The notes: generated from the sequence alone by a model not told the origin. 64,000 nucleotides of DNA from Piscibacillus sp052246295 (GCA_052246295.1 JBQQCO010000001.1); one strand, 5' to 3'; counted from the first letter of the stretch, positions 1 through 8,713 are shown. Program-made: numbers and translations.

Positions 1-102
1 ATAATATTGTACGTATGTATTCTAATAATTGCAAAACTATTGACTCAGGGGATAAGCCCTTTTTTAAATGTAATCATAATGTGATTAAAATAAAATCTTT
101 GC

Positions 103-134
103 AAAAAAATACCATAGAACTGTGTTCCATGGTA
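103..134 (-). terminator. Rho-independent terminator of the DUF779 gene
   Basis: Read on the minus strand, ACCATGGAAC and its near-complement GTTCTATGGT form a hairpin followed by a run of seven T. It lies just past the stop codon of the DUF779 gene. Confidence 0.7.
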
Positions 135-148
135 CATCGCTCATTTCA

Positions 149-511
149 CTAAGTTTCAGATTGTAATTGTTTATTTTCTTCGTCTGTAAATGCTCTTGAT
201 CGAGTTAGGAAACGTTTACCCTCGACACCTTCTAACGAAAACATGCCGCCTCGACCGTCTACCACGTCAATGATTAGTTGTGTATGCTTCCAGTATTCAA
301 ATTGATTGCGATGGATGTAAAAAGGCGCTCCACCAATTTCACCTAAATAAACATCTTGATCTCCTATCATTAAGTCCCCTTCTGGATAACACATTGGTGA
401 ACTACCATCACAGCATCCACCAGACTGATGGAACATGATGGGGCCATGCTTTTCTTTTAATGTCTTGATTAAATCTAAGGCAGCATCTGTTGCAGTAACA
501 CGTTGAACCAA
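149..511 (-). CDS. DUF779 family protein, aldehyde dehydrogenase partner
   Basis: A 120-residue protein of the DUF779 family. The signature is a Cys-rich HQSGGCCDGSSPMC stretch at about residues 28-41, which could bind a metal or form disulfides, then a conserved WKHTQL segment near residue 75. DUF779 genes commonly sit beside NAD-dependent aldehyde dehydrogenases, as here; the biochemical role is not established. The start is a TTG behind an AAAGGCGGG ribosome binding site; no ATG fits. It lies downstream of the dehydrogenase, but a hairpin terminator separates them, so it probably depends on read-through. Confidence 0.85.
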   Translation of the reverse strand: MVQRVTATDAALDLIKTLKEKHGPIMFHQSGGCCDGSSPMCYPEGDLMIGDQDVYLGEIGGAPFYIHRNQFEYWKHTQLIIDVVDGRGGMFSLEGVEGKRFLTRSRAFTDEENKQLQSET

Positions 512-533
512 TTTTCATCCCGCCTTTCTTTTT

Positions 534-567
534 AAAAAAGGAAGCCCAACCAAAAGGCTTCCTTTTA
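534..567 (-). terminator. Intra-operon terminator between aldehyde dehydrogenase and DUF779
   Basis: AAAAGGAAGCC and GGCTTCCTTTT form a perfect stem with a T-run on both strands. It should attenuate transcription from the dehydrogenase into the DUF779 gene. Confidence 0.8.
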
Positions 568-586
568 CTATTATAGTCATTAAATC

Positions 587-2107
587 TTAGAAAAATCCTA
601 ATTTCTGAGGGCTGTAGCTGACTAGTAGGTTTTTGGTTTGCTGGTAATGGCTTAACATCATCTTATGGTTTTCACGACCGACACCTGACATTTTGTACCC
701 GCCAAATGCTGCGTGAGCTGGATAGTCGTGGTAGCAGTTCGTCCATACACGGCCAGCTTCAATTCCTCGACCGAATCGGTAAGCTTTGTTGATATCGCGT
801 GTCCATACACCTGCACCTAAACCGTAAAGTGTATCATTGGCGATCTCCATTGCCTCAGCATCATCTTTGAACGTTGTGACAGACAATACTGGGCCAAAGA
901 TTTCTTCTTGGAAAATACGCATTTTATTGTGTCCTTTAAAGACAGTTGGCTTAACGTAATAACCATCTTTAAGATCACCTTCTTGTACATTCTGCTCGCC
1001 ACCAATTAAACATTCAGCACCTTCTTGTTTTCCGATATCTAAGTACGATAAGATTTTCTCTAACTGTTCGCTTGAAGCCTGTGCTCCCATCATCGTGTTC
1101 GGATCTAACGGGTTACCTGTGTTAATTTCAGCAACACGTTTTAACGCACGTTCCATAAACTCATCGTAAATATCTTCATGGATGAGTGCACGAGATGGAC
1201 ACGTACAAACCTCACCTTGGTTTAGCGCAAACATGACAAGACCTTCTATCGCTTTATCTAGGAAATCATCATCTTGATCCATCACATCTTTAAAGAAGAT
1301 GTTTGGCGATTTACCACCTAGTTCAAGCGTAACCGGGATTAAGTTTTGTGACGCATACTGCATAATTAAACGACCTGTTGTTGTTTCACCTGTGAAAGCA
1401 ACTTTATCAACACGAGGGTTTTGCGCTAATGGCTTACCAGTTTCAAGCCCAAAGCCGTTTACAATGTTAACAACCCCCGCAGGGATTAAGTCTTCAATCA
1501 GTTCCATTAACACTAGGATTGATGATGGCGTTTGTTCTGCTGGCTTTAATACCACACAGTTACCAGTTGCTAAGGCTGGCGCTAACTTCCAAGTTGCCAT
1601 AAGTAACGGGAAGTTCCAAGGAATAATTTGTCCAACCACACCAATTGGCTCATGGAAATGATAAGCCACTGTATCGTTATTAATTTCACCAATAGAACCT
1701 TCTTGAGCACGGATTGCGCCCGCAAAGTACCTGAAGTGATCAACTGCAAGCGGAAGGTCGGCGTTAAGTGTTTCACGAACTGATTTCCCGTTCTCCCATG
1801 TTTCTGCAACCGCTAATACTTCTAAGTTTTCCTCAATTCGGTCTGCAATTTTATTTAACATATTTGCACGTTCCGCAACAGAAGTCTTAGCCCACTCATC
1901 CTTTGCAGCATGTGCCGCATCTAGAGCAAGCTCAACATCCTCTTTTGTCGAACGAGGTATTTCAGTAAAAGCCTTACCTGTCACAGGCGTTACGTTTTCA
2001 AAGTATTGACCATTTACTGGTGGCGTCCACTTCCCACCAATATAGTTCTCATAACGATCTTTAAAATTTACAACAGCACCATCTGTGTTTGGAAATGCAT
2101 ACGTCAT
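587..2107 (-). CDS. NAD-dependent aldehyde dehydrogenase (AcoD/ExaC-like)
   Basis: Full-length 506-residue aldehyde dehydrogenase that oxidises an aldehyde, probably acetaldehyde or a similar short chain, to the acid with NAD in the cytoplasm. Visible motifs: PWNFPLLM near residue 165, the catalytic Glu in LELGGKSPN near 262, the catalytic Cys in NQGEVCTCPSR near 302, EEIFGPVL near 400 and a C-terminal GGYKMSGVGRE. The pairing with DUF779 matches acetaldehyde dehydrogenases of the AcoD/ExaC group. The start is the ATG after GGGAGGAAATTTTG; a preceding TTG is less likely. A sigma-A-like promoter lies upstream at 2207-2235. Confidence 0.93.
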   Translation of the reverse strand: MTYAFPNTDGAVVNFKDRYENYIGGKWTPPVNGQYFENVTPVTGKAFTEIPRSTKEDVELALDAAHAAKDEWAKTSVAERANMLNKIADRIEENLEVLAVAETWENGKSVRETLNADLPLAVDHFRYFAGAIRAQEGSIGEINNDTVAYHFHEPIGVVGQIIPWNFPLLMATWKLAPALATGNCVVLKPAEQTPSSILVLMELIEDLIPAGVVNIVNGFGLETGKPLAQNPRVDKVAFTGETTTGRLIMQYASQNLIPVTLELGGKSPNIFFKDVMDQDDDFLDKAIEGLVMFALNQGEVCTCPSRALIHEDIYDEFMERALKRVAEINTGNPLDPNTMMGAQASSEQLEKILSYLDIGKQEGAECLIGGEQNVQEGDLKDGYYVKPTVFKGHNKMRIFQEEIFGPVLSVTTFKDDAEAMEIANDTLYGLGAGVWTRDINKAYRFGRGIEAGRVWTNCYHDYPAHAAFGGYKMSGVGRENHKMMLSHYQQTKNLLVSYSPQKLGFF

Positions 2108-2206
2108 CAAAATTTCCTCCCTTAATAATTTTTATAGAAAGCAGAACCTTTTTGAATGCGCTTACATGCTTGCTATGTACTAACAAGGTCTGACTTCTTT
2201 CTATCC

Positions 2207-2235
2207 ATTTTATCAAATGTAAACAAAAAATTCAA
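2207..2235 (-). promoter_or_regulatory. Putative sigma-A promoter of the aldehyde dehydrogenase
   Basis: Minus strand TTGAAT (2230-2235), 17-bp spacer, TAAAAT (2207-2212), about 100 nt upstream of the start codon. The AT-rich flank with repeated TTTTG is typical of strong Bacillus promoters. Confidence 0.5.
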
Positions 2236-2393
2236 AATTTTTTGTTTACTAAGGAACAAGCTTGTCCTTTATAAAACTTATGCTATGGAATTTTATTTAT
2301 GAATAACTTTTTGGGGTGGATGTGAAGTTAACAAGGCGTTGAAAACCTTTATGTCACACCTTATATGTCGATAACAGGCAGTCGGTGCCAATC

Positions 2394-2510
2394 ATTTCGC
2401 CGCCGCGGGGCTTTATTTCGCCGAAGTGGGCCTTTATTTCGCCGAAGTTAGCCTTTATTTCGCCGGAGCGGGCACTTATTTCGCCGAAGTTAGCCTTTAT
2501 TTCGCCGACA
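2394..2510. repeat. 21-bp tandem array A (ATTTCGCCG units)
   Basis: Five exact 21-bp units plus a 12-bp partial, each beginning ATTTCGCCG and mostly ending GCCTTT, with substitutions but no indels. It fills the gap between the aldehyde dehydrogenase promoter and the end of the SelU-like gene. The stretch is GC-rich compared with its surroundings. The rest of 2236-2661 shows no gene; two near-copies of AGATAATAAA about 20 bp apart occur at 2585-2615. Confidence 0.9.
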
Positions 2511-2661
2511 ATCATGTTCTCATTGGTCCATTCACATTAATACATTAAATGAGCCTACCAAGGTTTATGATCAATAACGCAAAATAGATAATAAAGCTGA
2601 AAATTAGATAATAAACAAAACGAAGCTGCTGACATGAAACAACAGAAAAGCTGACTTCACG

Positions 2662-3213
2662 TCAGCTTTTGATCACACTAAATATTTGATTAACTTTTGC
2701 GTGTTTTTCTGGTGATTCATCTAGATGTTTCCATAGAAGTTTACCGTCTTCATCAAAGATCAGAGTGGCTCCTTGAATGTAGACATCTTGAGTGGTCATC
2801 GATTTTTTCACAAACTTGGCTTGTTGTTCGTCTTTCGGAATGATGTTTTTCAACTTCCGAGTGATCACGCCTAAGATGACTTTTGTGAGTAGTTTGATTT
2901 TCGCGGGTCTTTTAGCTTTGATCGCTTTAAAGGCTTGACGATCGGGGTCGCCAACAATTTCAAACGGGTAAGGTCCGAATGCATCTAAAAATTCTTTAAT
3001 AAAGGATGCATTGGAGGGCGCGACAGCTATCACTTGATAGCCTTCGCGTTCGATTTCTTCATACTTCTCACGCAACTGCGCGAGTAATTGTCGGCAGATT
3101 GGTCAACCAAGGTGACGTGTGAATACTAAGATGGTCTTTTCGTTACGGATTAAATCGTTCAATGTTGTTGTTCCGCTTTGAGTTTGAACCTCATAGTTAA
3201 GCTCCACTGACAT
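2662..3213 (-). CDS. SelU/AhpC-TSA_2 peroxiredoxin-like protein with in-frame TGA (candidate selenocysteine)
   Basis: A 183-codon reading frame, normal length for the AhpC-TSA_2 (PRXL2/SelU-like) thioredoxin-fold family, interrupted by one in-frame TGA at codon 37 (3103-3105). The context reads LVFTRHLG-TGA-PICRQL; family members have a conserved Cys at this place in a CxxC active site, giving UxxC if UGA is selenocysteine. Upstream and downstream parts keep the same frame and the family pattern. The ATG at 3213 has an excellent AGGGAGGGGC site and overlaps the end of the upstream efflux gene by 17 nt, suggesting translational coupling. Past the TGA, 3067-3084 can form a 7-bp stem with an AGUU loop, fitting a bacterial SECIS. 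A plain nonsense mutation of TGC/TGT cannot be excluded. Confidence 0.75.
3067..3105 (-). promoter_or_regulatory. Candidate bacterial SECIS element
   Basis: Counting from the T of TGA on the minus strand, CTCGCGC (22-28) pairs completely with GCGTGAG (33-39, one G-T wobble) around the loop AGTT. The loop begins 25 nt after the UGA and has G as its second base. Published bSECIS rules ask for a loop 16-37 nt from UGA with a G in the first two loop positions, so both are met. Confidence 0.55.
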
Positions 3214-4399
3214 GCCCCTCCCTTGTTTTCACTAATAATATATAACTTAGCACAATGAGTAGCTGGCTGACGAGTATAATGATTGCAAGTGGCAGCATGG
3301 TACTTGTACCGAATACGCCAACTAATGGTGCTACTGTTCCGCCAAACACAAACTGGAATAAGCCTAATAAAGCTGATGCACTGCCAGCATTACGGTCTTG
3401 TGTTTGCATGGCTAACGATAGACTTGTTGGGTTGATCATACCGGTACTTGAGGTGATGAACAGTAATCCGATTACGACAATAAATAATCCACCTTCAAAT
3501 ATAGCAGCAGCAACTAACGTTGTTCCGCCTGTCAAAGCAACTAATAATCCGATCACTAATAATGTTTGTTCGTGTACACGACCAGATAACCGTCCGACCA
3601 CCTGACTCATTGTAATAAAACCTAAAGCATTCAATCCAAAAATCATAGCGTACGTTTGTGGCGATAACGAAAAAATATCTTGCAAAATGAATGATGAACC
3701 TGAAATGTAAGCAAACATGGCAGCCGCAGCAAAGCCTTGTATAAATGCAAACCCCATGTAGCGACGATGCTTCGTTAGTTTTACAAAAATTCCCACAGTC
3801 GTCTTCATTCCACCATCAGAACGTTCGTTTGTTGGTAATGATTCTTTTAATTTAAAAATGGCTAGTGCTACTAGGATTAATCCCGCAACTGATAAAATCG
3901 CAAAAAGTCCTCGCCAACTAGTAAATAATAGAATTTGTCCACCAATCATAGGGGCTAAAATTGGCGCAAGCCCCATTACTAAAACGAGTAACGAGAACAT
4001 TTTAGTTAATTCAGAGCCTGAGTATAAATCTCGTATAATCGAGCGAGAGATCACAATTCCACCCGCTCCTGAGAACCCTTGAATGAAGCGAGCTGCTACT
4101 AACACCCATATATTTGGTGCAATCGCACAAATAATAGAAGCTAGTACATACACTGCAATCGCGATAATGAGCGGTTTCTTCCTCCCAAAGATGTCACTCA
4201 AGGCTCCAATCACAAGTTGTCCAAAAGCAATCCCTAGTAAGCTTGTCGTCAAGCTCAACTGAACTAACGATGGTGTCGTCTCTAATCCCTTAGCTAATTC
4301 CGGAAATGCCGGTAAGTATAAATCTATTGTTAACGGTACAAGTGCTGTGAATGCACCTAATAGTAGTATCAGTCTCCAATGAGATGATCTTGATGTCAT
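3197..4399 (-). CDS. Bcr/CflA-type MFS multidrug efflux transporter
   Basis: A 400-residue major facilitator with about twelve hydrophobic segments. The N-terminal PLTIDLYLPAFPEL segment (residues about 22-35) is typical of the Bcr/CflA drug:proton antiporters, followed by the loop motif GALSDIFGRKKPLI near residue 65 and RFIQGFSGAGG near 107 (motif C-like). It should export small toxic compounds such as bicyclomycin or chloramphenicol from the cell; the substrate cannot be told. The ATG follows GGAGAGGTG. It is transcribed away from the ABC export operon, sharing the 145-bp control region with it, and its last codons overlap the start of the SelU-like gene. Confidence 0.9.
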   Translation of the reverse strand: MTSRSSHWRLILLLGAFTALVPLTIDLYLPAFPELAKGLETTPSLVQLSLTTSLLGIAFGQLVIGALSDIFGRKKPLIIAIAVYVLASIICAIAPNIWVLVAARFIQGFSGAGGIVISRSIIRDLYSGSELTKMFSLLVLVMGLAPILAPMIGGQILLFTSWRGLFAILSVAGLILVALAIFKLKESLPTNERSDGGMKTTVGIFVKLTKHRRYMGFAFIQGFAAAAMFAYISGSSFILQDIFSLSPQTYAMIFGLNALGFITMSQVVGRLSGRVHEQTLLVIGLLVALTGGTTLVAAAIFEGGLFIVVIGLLFITSSTGMINPTSLSLAMQTQDRNAGSASALLGLFQFVFGGTVAPLVGVFGTSTMLPLAIIILVSQLLIVLSYILLVKTREGHVSGA

Positions 4400-4462
4400 G
4401 AATTACACCTCTCCTTTATTATCACAACGCTTATGCTATAACATTTTCAATTAAATTAAAAG

Positions 4463-4530
4463 TTAACTGTTTACTTCTAATTAAGAGGTGTGTATACTGT
4501 GCATATAGATATAAACAGTATAACAGTTAA
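4463..4530. promoter_or_regulatory. Nested inverted repeats, probable operator for the YtrA-type regulator
   Basis: TATACTGT (4493-4500) and ACAGTATA (4515-4522) are perfect inverted repeats; outside them TTAACTGT (4463-4470) and ACAGTTAA (4523-4530) form a second perfect pair. The inner pair resembles the spaced dyads bound by YtrA-subfamily GntR proteins. The position just before the ribosome binding site of the first operon gene fits autorepression. Confidence 0.55.
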
Positions 4531-4544
4531 TTGGAGGTTCATTT

Positions 4545-5267
4545 ATGTGGAAGGAAGCTGTCAAACTCGCATTGTTCGAGTGGAAAGTAGAGTGGTTTAA
4601 ACGCGTATTTAACCAATTCATGATGCTAGTAGCGTTATTAGTGTTAACTTACGCAACAATTGGTTCAGTATTAGCGGATGGAGGATTAGGATTAGACTAT
4701 ATTTATTTTTCAGTCTTTGCTTTTGGTTATGCTTGGCTAGTACCGAAAGAATTTCAATACCAAAAAGTGAGTAGCCAAACGTATGCATCACCTGTATTTT
4801 TTATGTTACACAAGTTACCTATTCAACATAACACACTGATTAAAAGTCGGTTTATACTTTTCTATTTAAACGCTATACCTGTTTTACTTTTATTCTTTAT
4901 TGGCTTTTATTTTTCACCAGAAATTAGTGATACATTCACCACTCAAGGGTATATAGCTTTCTCTTTACTATGGTTTAGCATTGGATTAAGTTTCGGATCT
5001 ATTTACCCAGCAAGTGATGTAGGTGATCGCAACGTTACTAACACAAAGTTAGTTTGGATAACAATTGGATTAATAACTGGTATTACTCTTTTAATTACAC
5101 CCACCTATATATTCTATAATCATGGCTTAGTCGTCTTAACAATAGATTTAGCCAATCAATGGCCATTGTGGGTATCAGTGATATCTTTATTAATCATTCC
5201 AATTGCAAACAGTTATTGGGTTTACAACGCTAAAAATAGATTGAAGAAAGAAGACTTTGAACTATAG
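4545..5267 (+). CDS. Membrane protein of the GntR-linked ABC operon
   Basis: A 240-residue integral membrane protein with six or so hydrophobic segments and no recognised catalytic motif. It opens the operon and probably supplies a membrane subunit to the ATPase encoded at 5672. The Lys/Glu-rich C-terminus (KNRLKKEDFEL) should be cytoplasmic. The ATG is preceded by TTGGAGGTT. The family is not recognised; the place in the operon corresponds to the permease-like proteins in ytr-type clusters. Confidence 0.75.
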   Translation: MWKEAVKLALFEWKVEWFKRVFNQFMMLVALLVLTYATIGSVLADGGLGLDYIYFSVFAFGYAWLVPKEFQYQKVSSQTYASPVFFMLHKLPIQHNTLIKSRFILFYLNAIPVLLLFFIGFYFSPEISDTFTTQGYIAFSLLWFSIGLSFGSIYPASDVGDRNVTNTKLVWITIGLITGITLLITPTYIFYNHGLVVLTIDLANQWPLWVSVISLLIIPIANSYWVYNAKNRLKKEDFEL

Positions 5268-5282
5268 GAAGGAGAGGGCGAC

Positions 5283-5675
5283 TTGGAACTACCCATAAAA
5301 CTATCCGAACAGTCTCGAGAGCCAATTTACCATCAGATCGAGCATCAAATTAAAGCTCTAATTGCTAGTGGCCAGTTAGAAGCTGGCACGTCACTTCCTT
5401 CCATTCGTGCTTTATCGAAAGATTTGGAGGTGAGCGTCATTACAACAAGGCGAGCTTATCAAAACTTAGAGTATGAGGGATTTATCAAAACTTTACAAGG
5501 TAAAGGGACGTTCGTTGCGGATATTAATATGTCTTTAAAAAAAGAAATCAAAGAGGATACGGTTGCTAATGCACTACGCAAAGCGATTGGAACTGCCTAT
5601 CAACATAGTTATTCAAAAACAGAGGTAAAACGATTATTTAATAAATTACTAGATGAAAGTGAGGGAGAATCTTGA
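5283..5675 (+). CDS. GntR family regulator, YtrA subfamily
   Basis: A 130-residue transcriptional regulator with an N-terminal winged helix of the GntR type: EPIYHQIEHQIKALI near residue 15, LPSIRALSKDLEVS near 40 and the wing GKGTFVAD near 80. The short C-terminal part (about 35 residues) is typical of the YtrA subfamily, whose members repress neighbouring ABC transporter operons and often respond to cell-envelope antibiotics. The start is TTG after AGGAGAGGG. The stop overlaps the TTG start of the next gene. Confidence 0.88.
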   Translation: MELPIKLSEQSREPIYHQIEHQIKALIASGQLEAGTSLPSIRALSKDLEVSVITTRRAYQNLEYEGFIKTLQGKGTFVADINMSLKKEIKEDTVANALRKAIGTAYQHSYSKTEVKRLFNKLLDESEGES

Positions 5676-6523
5676 GCTATTCAGTTGAAATTAAGGACCT
5701 TCATAAATCGAGAGATGATTTTGAATTAGGACCTTTTAATTTGAGTATAGAACCAGGCTTAGTAACAACTTTTGTCGGAAGCAACGGTGCCGGTAAAAGT
5801 ACGTTGATTAAATCGATTATGAACTTAGTGAAACCTACTTCTGGAGATATTCGTATATTAGGGAGTTATGTGCAAGAGAAGGAAGATTGGAAACAAAATA
5901 TTGCTTATCTTCCACAAAATAAGTTAGGCCACGATCCGTTTAATGGTTTTCAATTAAAAGAGTTAGTTTCTTCACTTTACCCTAATTGGGATGAAGCACT
6001 TTTCCAACGAATGGTCAAAGAACTGGATGTCAATCTTAAGAAGAATTTTAAAAGCTTATCGCCTGGTGGCCAACAAAAACTTGCCTTAAGCTTGACCATT
6101 CCAAGAAACACTCCAATTATGATGCTAGACGAACCAACATCTCATATCGATATCGTTTCGAAAACTATTTTGTTAGATTTACTTGCTGAATGGATGGAAG
6201 ATGGCGAACGTACGCTCATCTTGGCCACACACCAAGTTGAAGATATTCGAAAGCTTGCAGATATGGTTGCGATTATGAAAGATGGAGAACTTTTAGCTCA
6301 TAAAGATAAAGAATCTTTAACAGAAACATATACTCAGTATTGGTTAGTTGACCCTTTACCTAGTGAAAAACTCCCTGGTGAAGTAAGGCGGAAAGGCAGT
6401 AAAACAGTCATCACAACAAATGAGGCTGATTTAGAGAATTACTTAAGTCGACATCAATTAAGGTGGTTAAATAAAGAACATTTAAGTTTAGAAGATACCA
6501 TTTCGTTGATGTTAACAATATAA
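5672..6523 (+). CDS. ABC transporter ATP-binding protein
   Basis: A 283-residue ATPase. Walker A is GSNGAGKST (residues about 37-45), the signature is a variant LSPGGQQ near 130, Walker B is IMMLDEPT near 152 and the switch His is in ATHQVED near 190. The C-terminal 70 residues are an extra regulatory domain. Start is TTG, overlapping the regulator stop (translational coupling). It most likely energises the membrane protein encoded at 4545. The signature reads SPGGQ instead of SGGQ, which is common in this export subfamily. Confidence 0.9.
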   Translation: MSYSVEIKDLHKSRDDFELGPFNLSIEPGLVTTFVGSNGAGKSTLIKSIMNLVKPTSGDIRILGSYVQEKEDWKQNIAYLPQNKLGHDPFNGFQLKELVSSLYPNWDEALFQRMVKELDVNLKKNFKSLSPGGQQKLALSLTIPRNTPIMMLDEPTSHIDIVSKTILLDLLAEWMEDGERTLILATHQVEDIRKLADMVAIMKDGELLAHKDKESLTETYTQYWLVDPLPSEKLPGEVRRKGSKTVITTNEADLENYLSRHQLRWLNKEHLSLEDTISLMLTI

Positions 6524-6546
6524 AAAAGAACAAAGGGGAGAGAGAG

Positions 6547-7479
6547 TTGGAAAAAGCCTTAAGTGTAAAGAACATACAAAAGTCGTTTAAGAACACGAAG
6601 GTCTTAAAAGGAATTTCTTTCGATGTTCACAAGGGTGAAATCATGGCTATTTTAGGTCCGAATGGTGCGGGTAAATCGACAACGATTCGTAACATTATGG
6701 GGATTATGTATCCTGATGAGGGTAGTGTTACCTTTCACGGGCATAACGGAAGTGAAATCCCACGTCATAAGATTGGTTATTTACCCGAAGAACGTGGACT
6801 TTATAAAAACGTGAAAGTCATGGATGTACTTTTATACTTTGCTAGTCTTAAAGATTACCCTAAAGATAAAGCTAAAAAGCGCGCCCTCTATTATTTAGAG
6901 AGACTTGGACTTAATGGGAAAGAAAATGTATCAGTTGAAGAACTATCCAAAGGGATGGGGCAAAAAGTCCAGTTTATTGGATCGATTATTCACGAGCCTG
7001 AACTGTTAATTTTAGATGAACCATTTTCTGGCTTAGACCCTGTCAGCCAAGATGTGTTTAAGCATGAGATTAAAGAGCTTGCTAATAATGGAACGGCGAT
7101 TTTACTAAGTTCACACCAGATGAATCTAGTTGAAGAAATGTGTGACCGTTTGTTTATGATCAATCGCGGTGAAAAAGTCATCTACGGTTCGATGGATGAT
7201 GTTAAAACGGAATATGCCAACTTTAAGTGTACAATTCGTGGAAAGAATGACACTTCAGTACTTGAAAAATTATCTGAAGTGACACGTGTTGAACAAAGCG
7301 GCGATATCTCAGTGTTGTATTTAACACATGATGTTCAAGTGACCAGCTGGTTAAAAGAACTTCCTAATACACTTGACGTACAAGAGCTTTCAGTCGATCG
7401 TGTATCCTTGCATGAAATTTTTGTTGATATAGCGACAGATCAGAATTTAGCTGAGGAAGTAGGTGCTTCACATGCGTAA
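6547..7479 (+). CDS. NatA-like ABC transporter ATP-binding protein
   Basis: A 310-residue ATPase of the NatA/DRA group. Walker A GPNGAGKST near residue 37, signature LSKGMGQKVQ near 134 (an unusual G-for-G/Q form seen in NatA relatives), Walker B LLILDEPFSGLDP near 155 and switch His SSHQMN. It pairs with the NatB-like permease that follows, whose ATG lies inside its last codons. The pair should export ions or small molecules; NatAB of B. subtilis extrudes sodium, which would suit a halophile, but the substrate is inferred only. The start is TTG after GGGGAGAGAG, the third consecutive TTG start in this operon. Confidence 0.9.
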   Translation: MEKALSVKNIQKSFKNTKVLKGISFDVHKGEIMAILGPNGAGKSTTIRNIMGIMYPDEGSVTFHGHNGSEIPRHKIGYLPEERGLYKNVKVMDVLLYFASLKDYPKDKAKKRALYYLERLGLNGKENVSVEELSKGMGQKVQFIGSIIHEPELLILDEPFSGLDPVSQDVFKHEIKELANNGTAILLSSHQMNLVEEMCDRLFMINRGEKVIYGSMDDVKTEYANFKCTIRGKNDTSVLEKLSEVTRVEQSGDISVLYLTHDVQVTSWLKELPNTLDVQELSVDRVSLHEIFVDIATDQNLAEEVGASHA

Positions 7480-8713
7480 TAGTATTAAAGTTGGAAATTG
7501 GGAATTTAAACGAAATGTGCGTAATAAATCTTTTATTATCTCACTGTTTTTAACACCACTATTATTTGTGATTTTTGCAACGGCACCTACGTTCCTTAGT
7601 AACTTAGGTGATGATGAACCAAGCACAACTGTTTATTTAAATGATCAAGTTGGTGTTTATGAAGCTATTCAACCTGTAATCGAGGAAGGAGACTTTGTGT
7701 CATGGGATGTCATTGAGACTTCTGATGAGCCTGAGCAAATGCAGAGTACTCTAACGACAGAAGAAGATGCTGCTTATATTTTTATTAGTGAAGATACACT
7801 TGAAACAGGTACAGTGACTTACATGGTTGGTGACGATGTAAGTGGATCGTTTGAAAATGAACTTAACGTACTCCAACAGCCGATTAAGCAAGCACAACTC
7901 CAAGTTGCAGGACTTTCAAATGAGCAAATGCAGTTAGTTCAACAGCCGATTAATTATGAGGTAGCTAGTGTTGAGGAGGGTACAGAGTCTACACCATCAG
8001 AAGAACAAGAAGCAGGCGGATTCCCATACGAAAAAGCCCTACCTAGTCTCTTTGCAGGACTTGTACTATTCTCAATCGTCATCTCTGGCATGATGATTTT
8101 CCAAAGTGCTTCTCAAGAGAAGAAAGACAAAGTTGCAGAAATCATTTTGTCTTCCGTTACCGCTAGTGAACTCATGCAAGGTAAAATTTTAGGTTACTTT
8201 AGCTTAGGGCTTTTACAAGTTGCTGTATGGATAACACTTGTGACACCATTTGCCCTATGGAAACTTGAAGATATTCCTGTGCTTGAATATTTATTTGTAC
8301 CAGAAACGTTATTGTTATTAGTGATTGCAATTCTAGGTTATCTATTATTTGCAGCACTATTTGTAGGGTTAGGTGCAACCATTGAGGATGCATCTACAAG
8401 TGGGAATTTCCAAGGTCTAGTCATGATGTTACCATTTATCCCATTCTTCTTAATTGCACCTATTTTAAGCAATCCTTCAGGCATTATTGCAGAGGTAGCA
8501 ACGTATGTACCATTTACATCACCTGCTGTGATGCTGATGCGTTTGGCCGTGTTAGATGAATGGCCGTGGGTTGAAATGTTGATTGGACTCGCGATTTTAA
8601 TCGTAAGTATCTGGATTTTCATGAAGTTAGCGGGTAAAATCTTCCAAGTGGGAATTTTAATATACGGCAAAAACGCAACACCACAAGAAATTTGGAAGTG
8701 GTTAAGAGCTTAG
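7472..8713 (+). CDS. NatB-like ABC transporter permease
   Basis: A 413-residue ABC-2 type permease: an N-terminal membrane helix (residues about 17-37), an extracytoplasmic acidic domain of about 140 residues, then five to six membrane segments from residue 190 on. This layout is that of NatB. The preferred start is the ATG at 7472 behind GAGGAAG; a GTG nine bases upstream is possible but too close to the ribosome binding site. The 8-nt overlap with natA-like supports coupled translation. The acidic external loop is consistent with a high-salt habitat. Confidence 0.88.
   Translation: MRNSIKVGNWEFKRNVRNKSFIISLFLTPLLFVIFATAPTFLSNLGDDEPSTTVYLNDQVGVYEAIQPVIEEGDFVSWDVIETSDEPEQMQSTLTTEEDAAYIFISEDTLETGTVTYMVGDDVSGSFENELNVLQQPIKQAQLQVAGLSNEQMQLVQQPINYEVASVEEGTESTPSEEQEAGGFPYEKALPSLFAGLVLFSIVISGMMIFQSASQEKKDKVAEIILSSVTASELMQGKILGYFSLGLLQVAVWITLVTPFALWKLEDIPVLEYLFVPETLLLLVIAILGYLLFAALFVGLGATIEDASTSGNFQGLVMMLPFIPFFLIAPILSNPSGIIAEVATYVPFTSPAVMLMRLAVLDEWPWVEMLIGLAILIVSIWIFMKLAGKIFQVGILIYGKNATPQEIWKWLRA

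Noticed and set aside
2394..2510. CRISPR array
   Set aside because: Units are contiguous 21-bp repeats with no unique spacers and no cas genes are present; the same holds for the other arrays.
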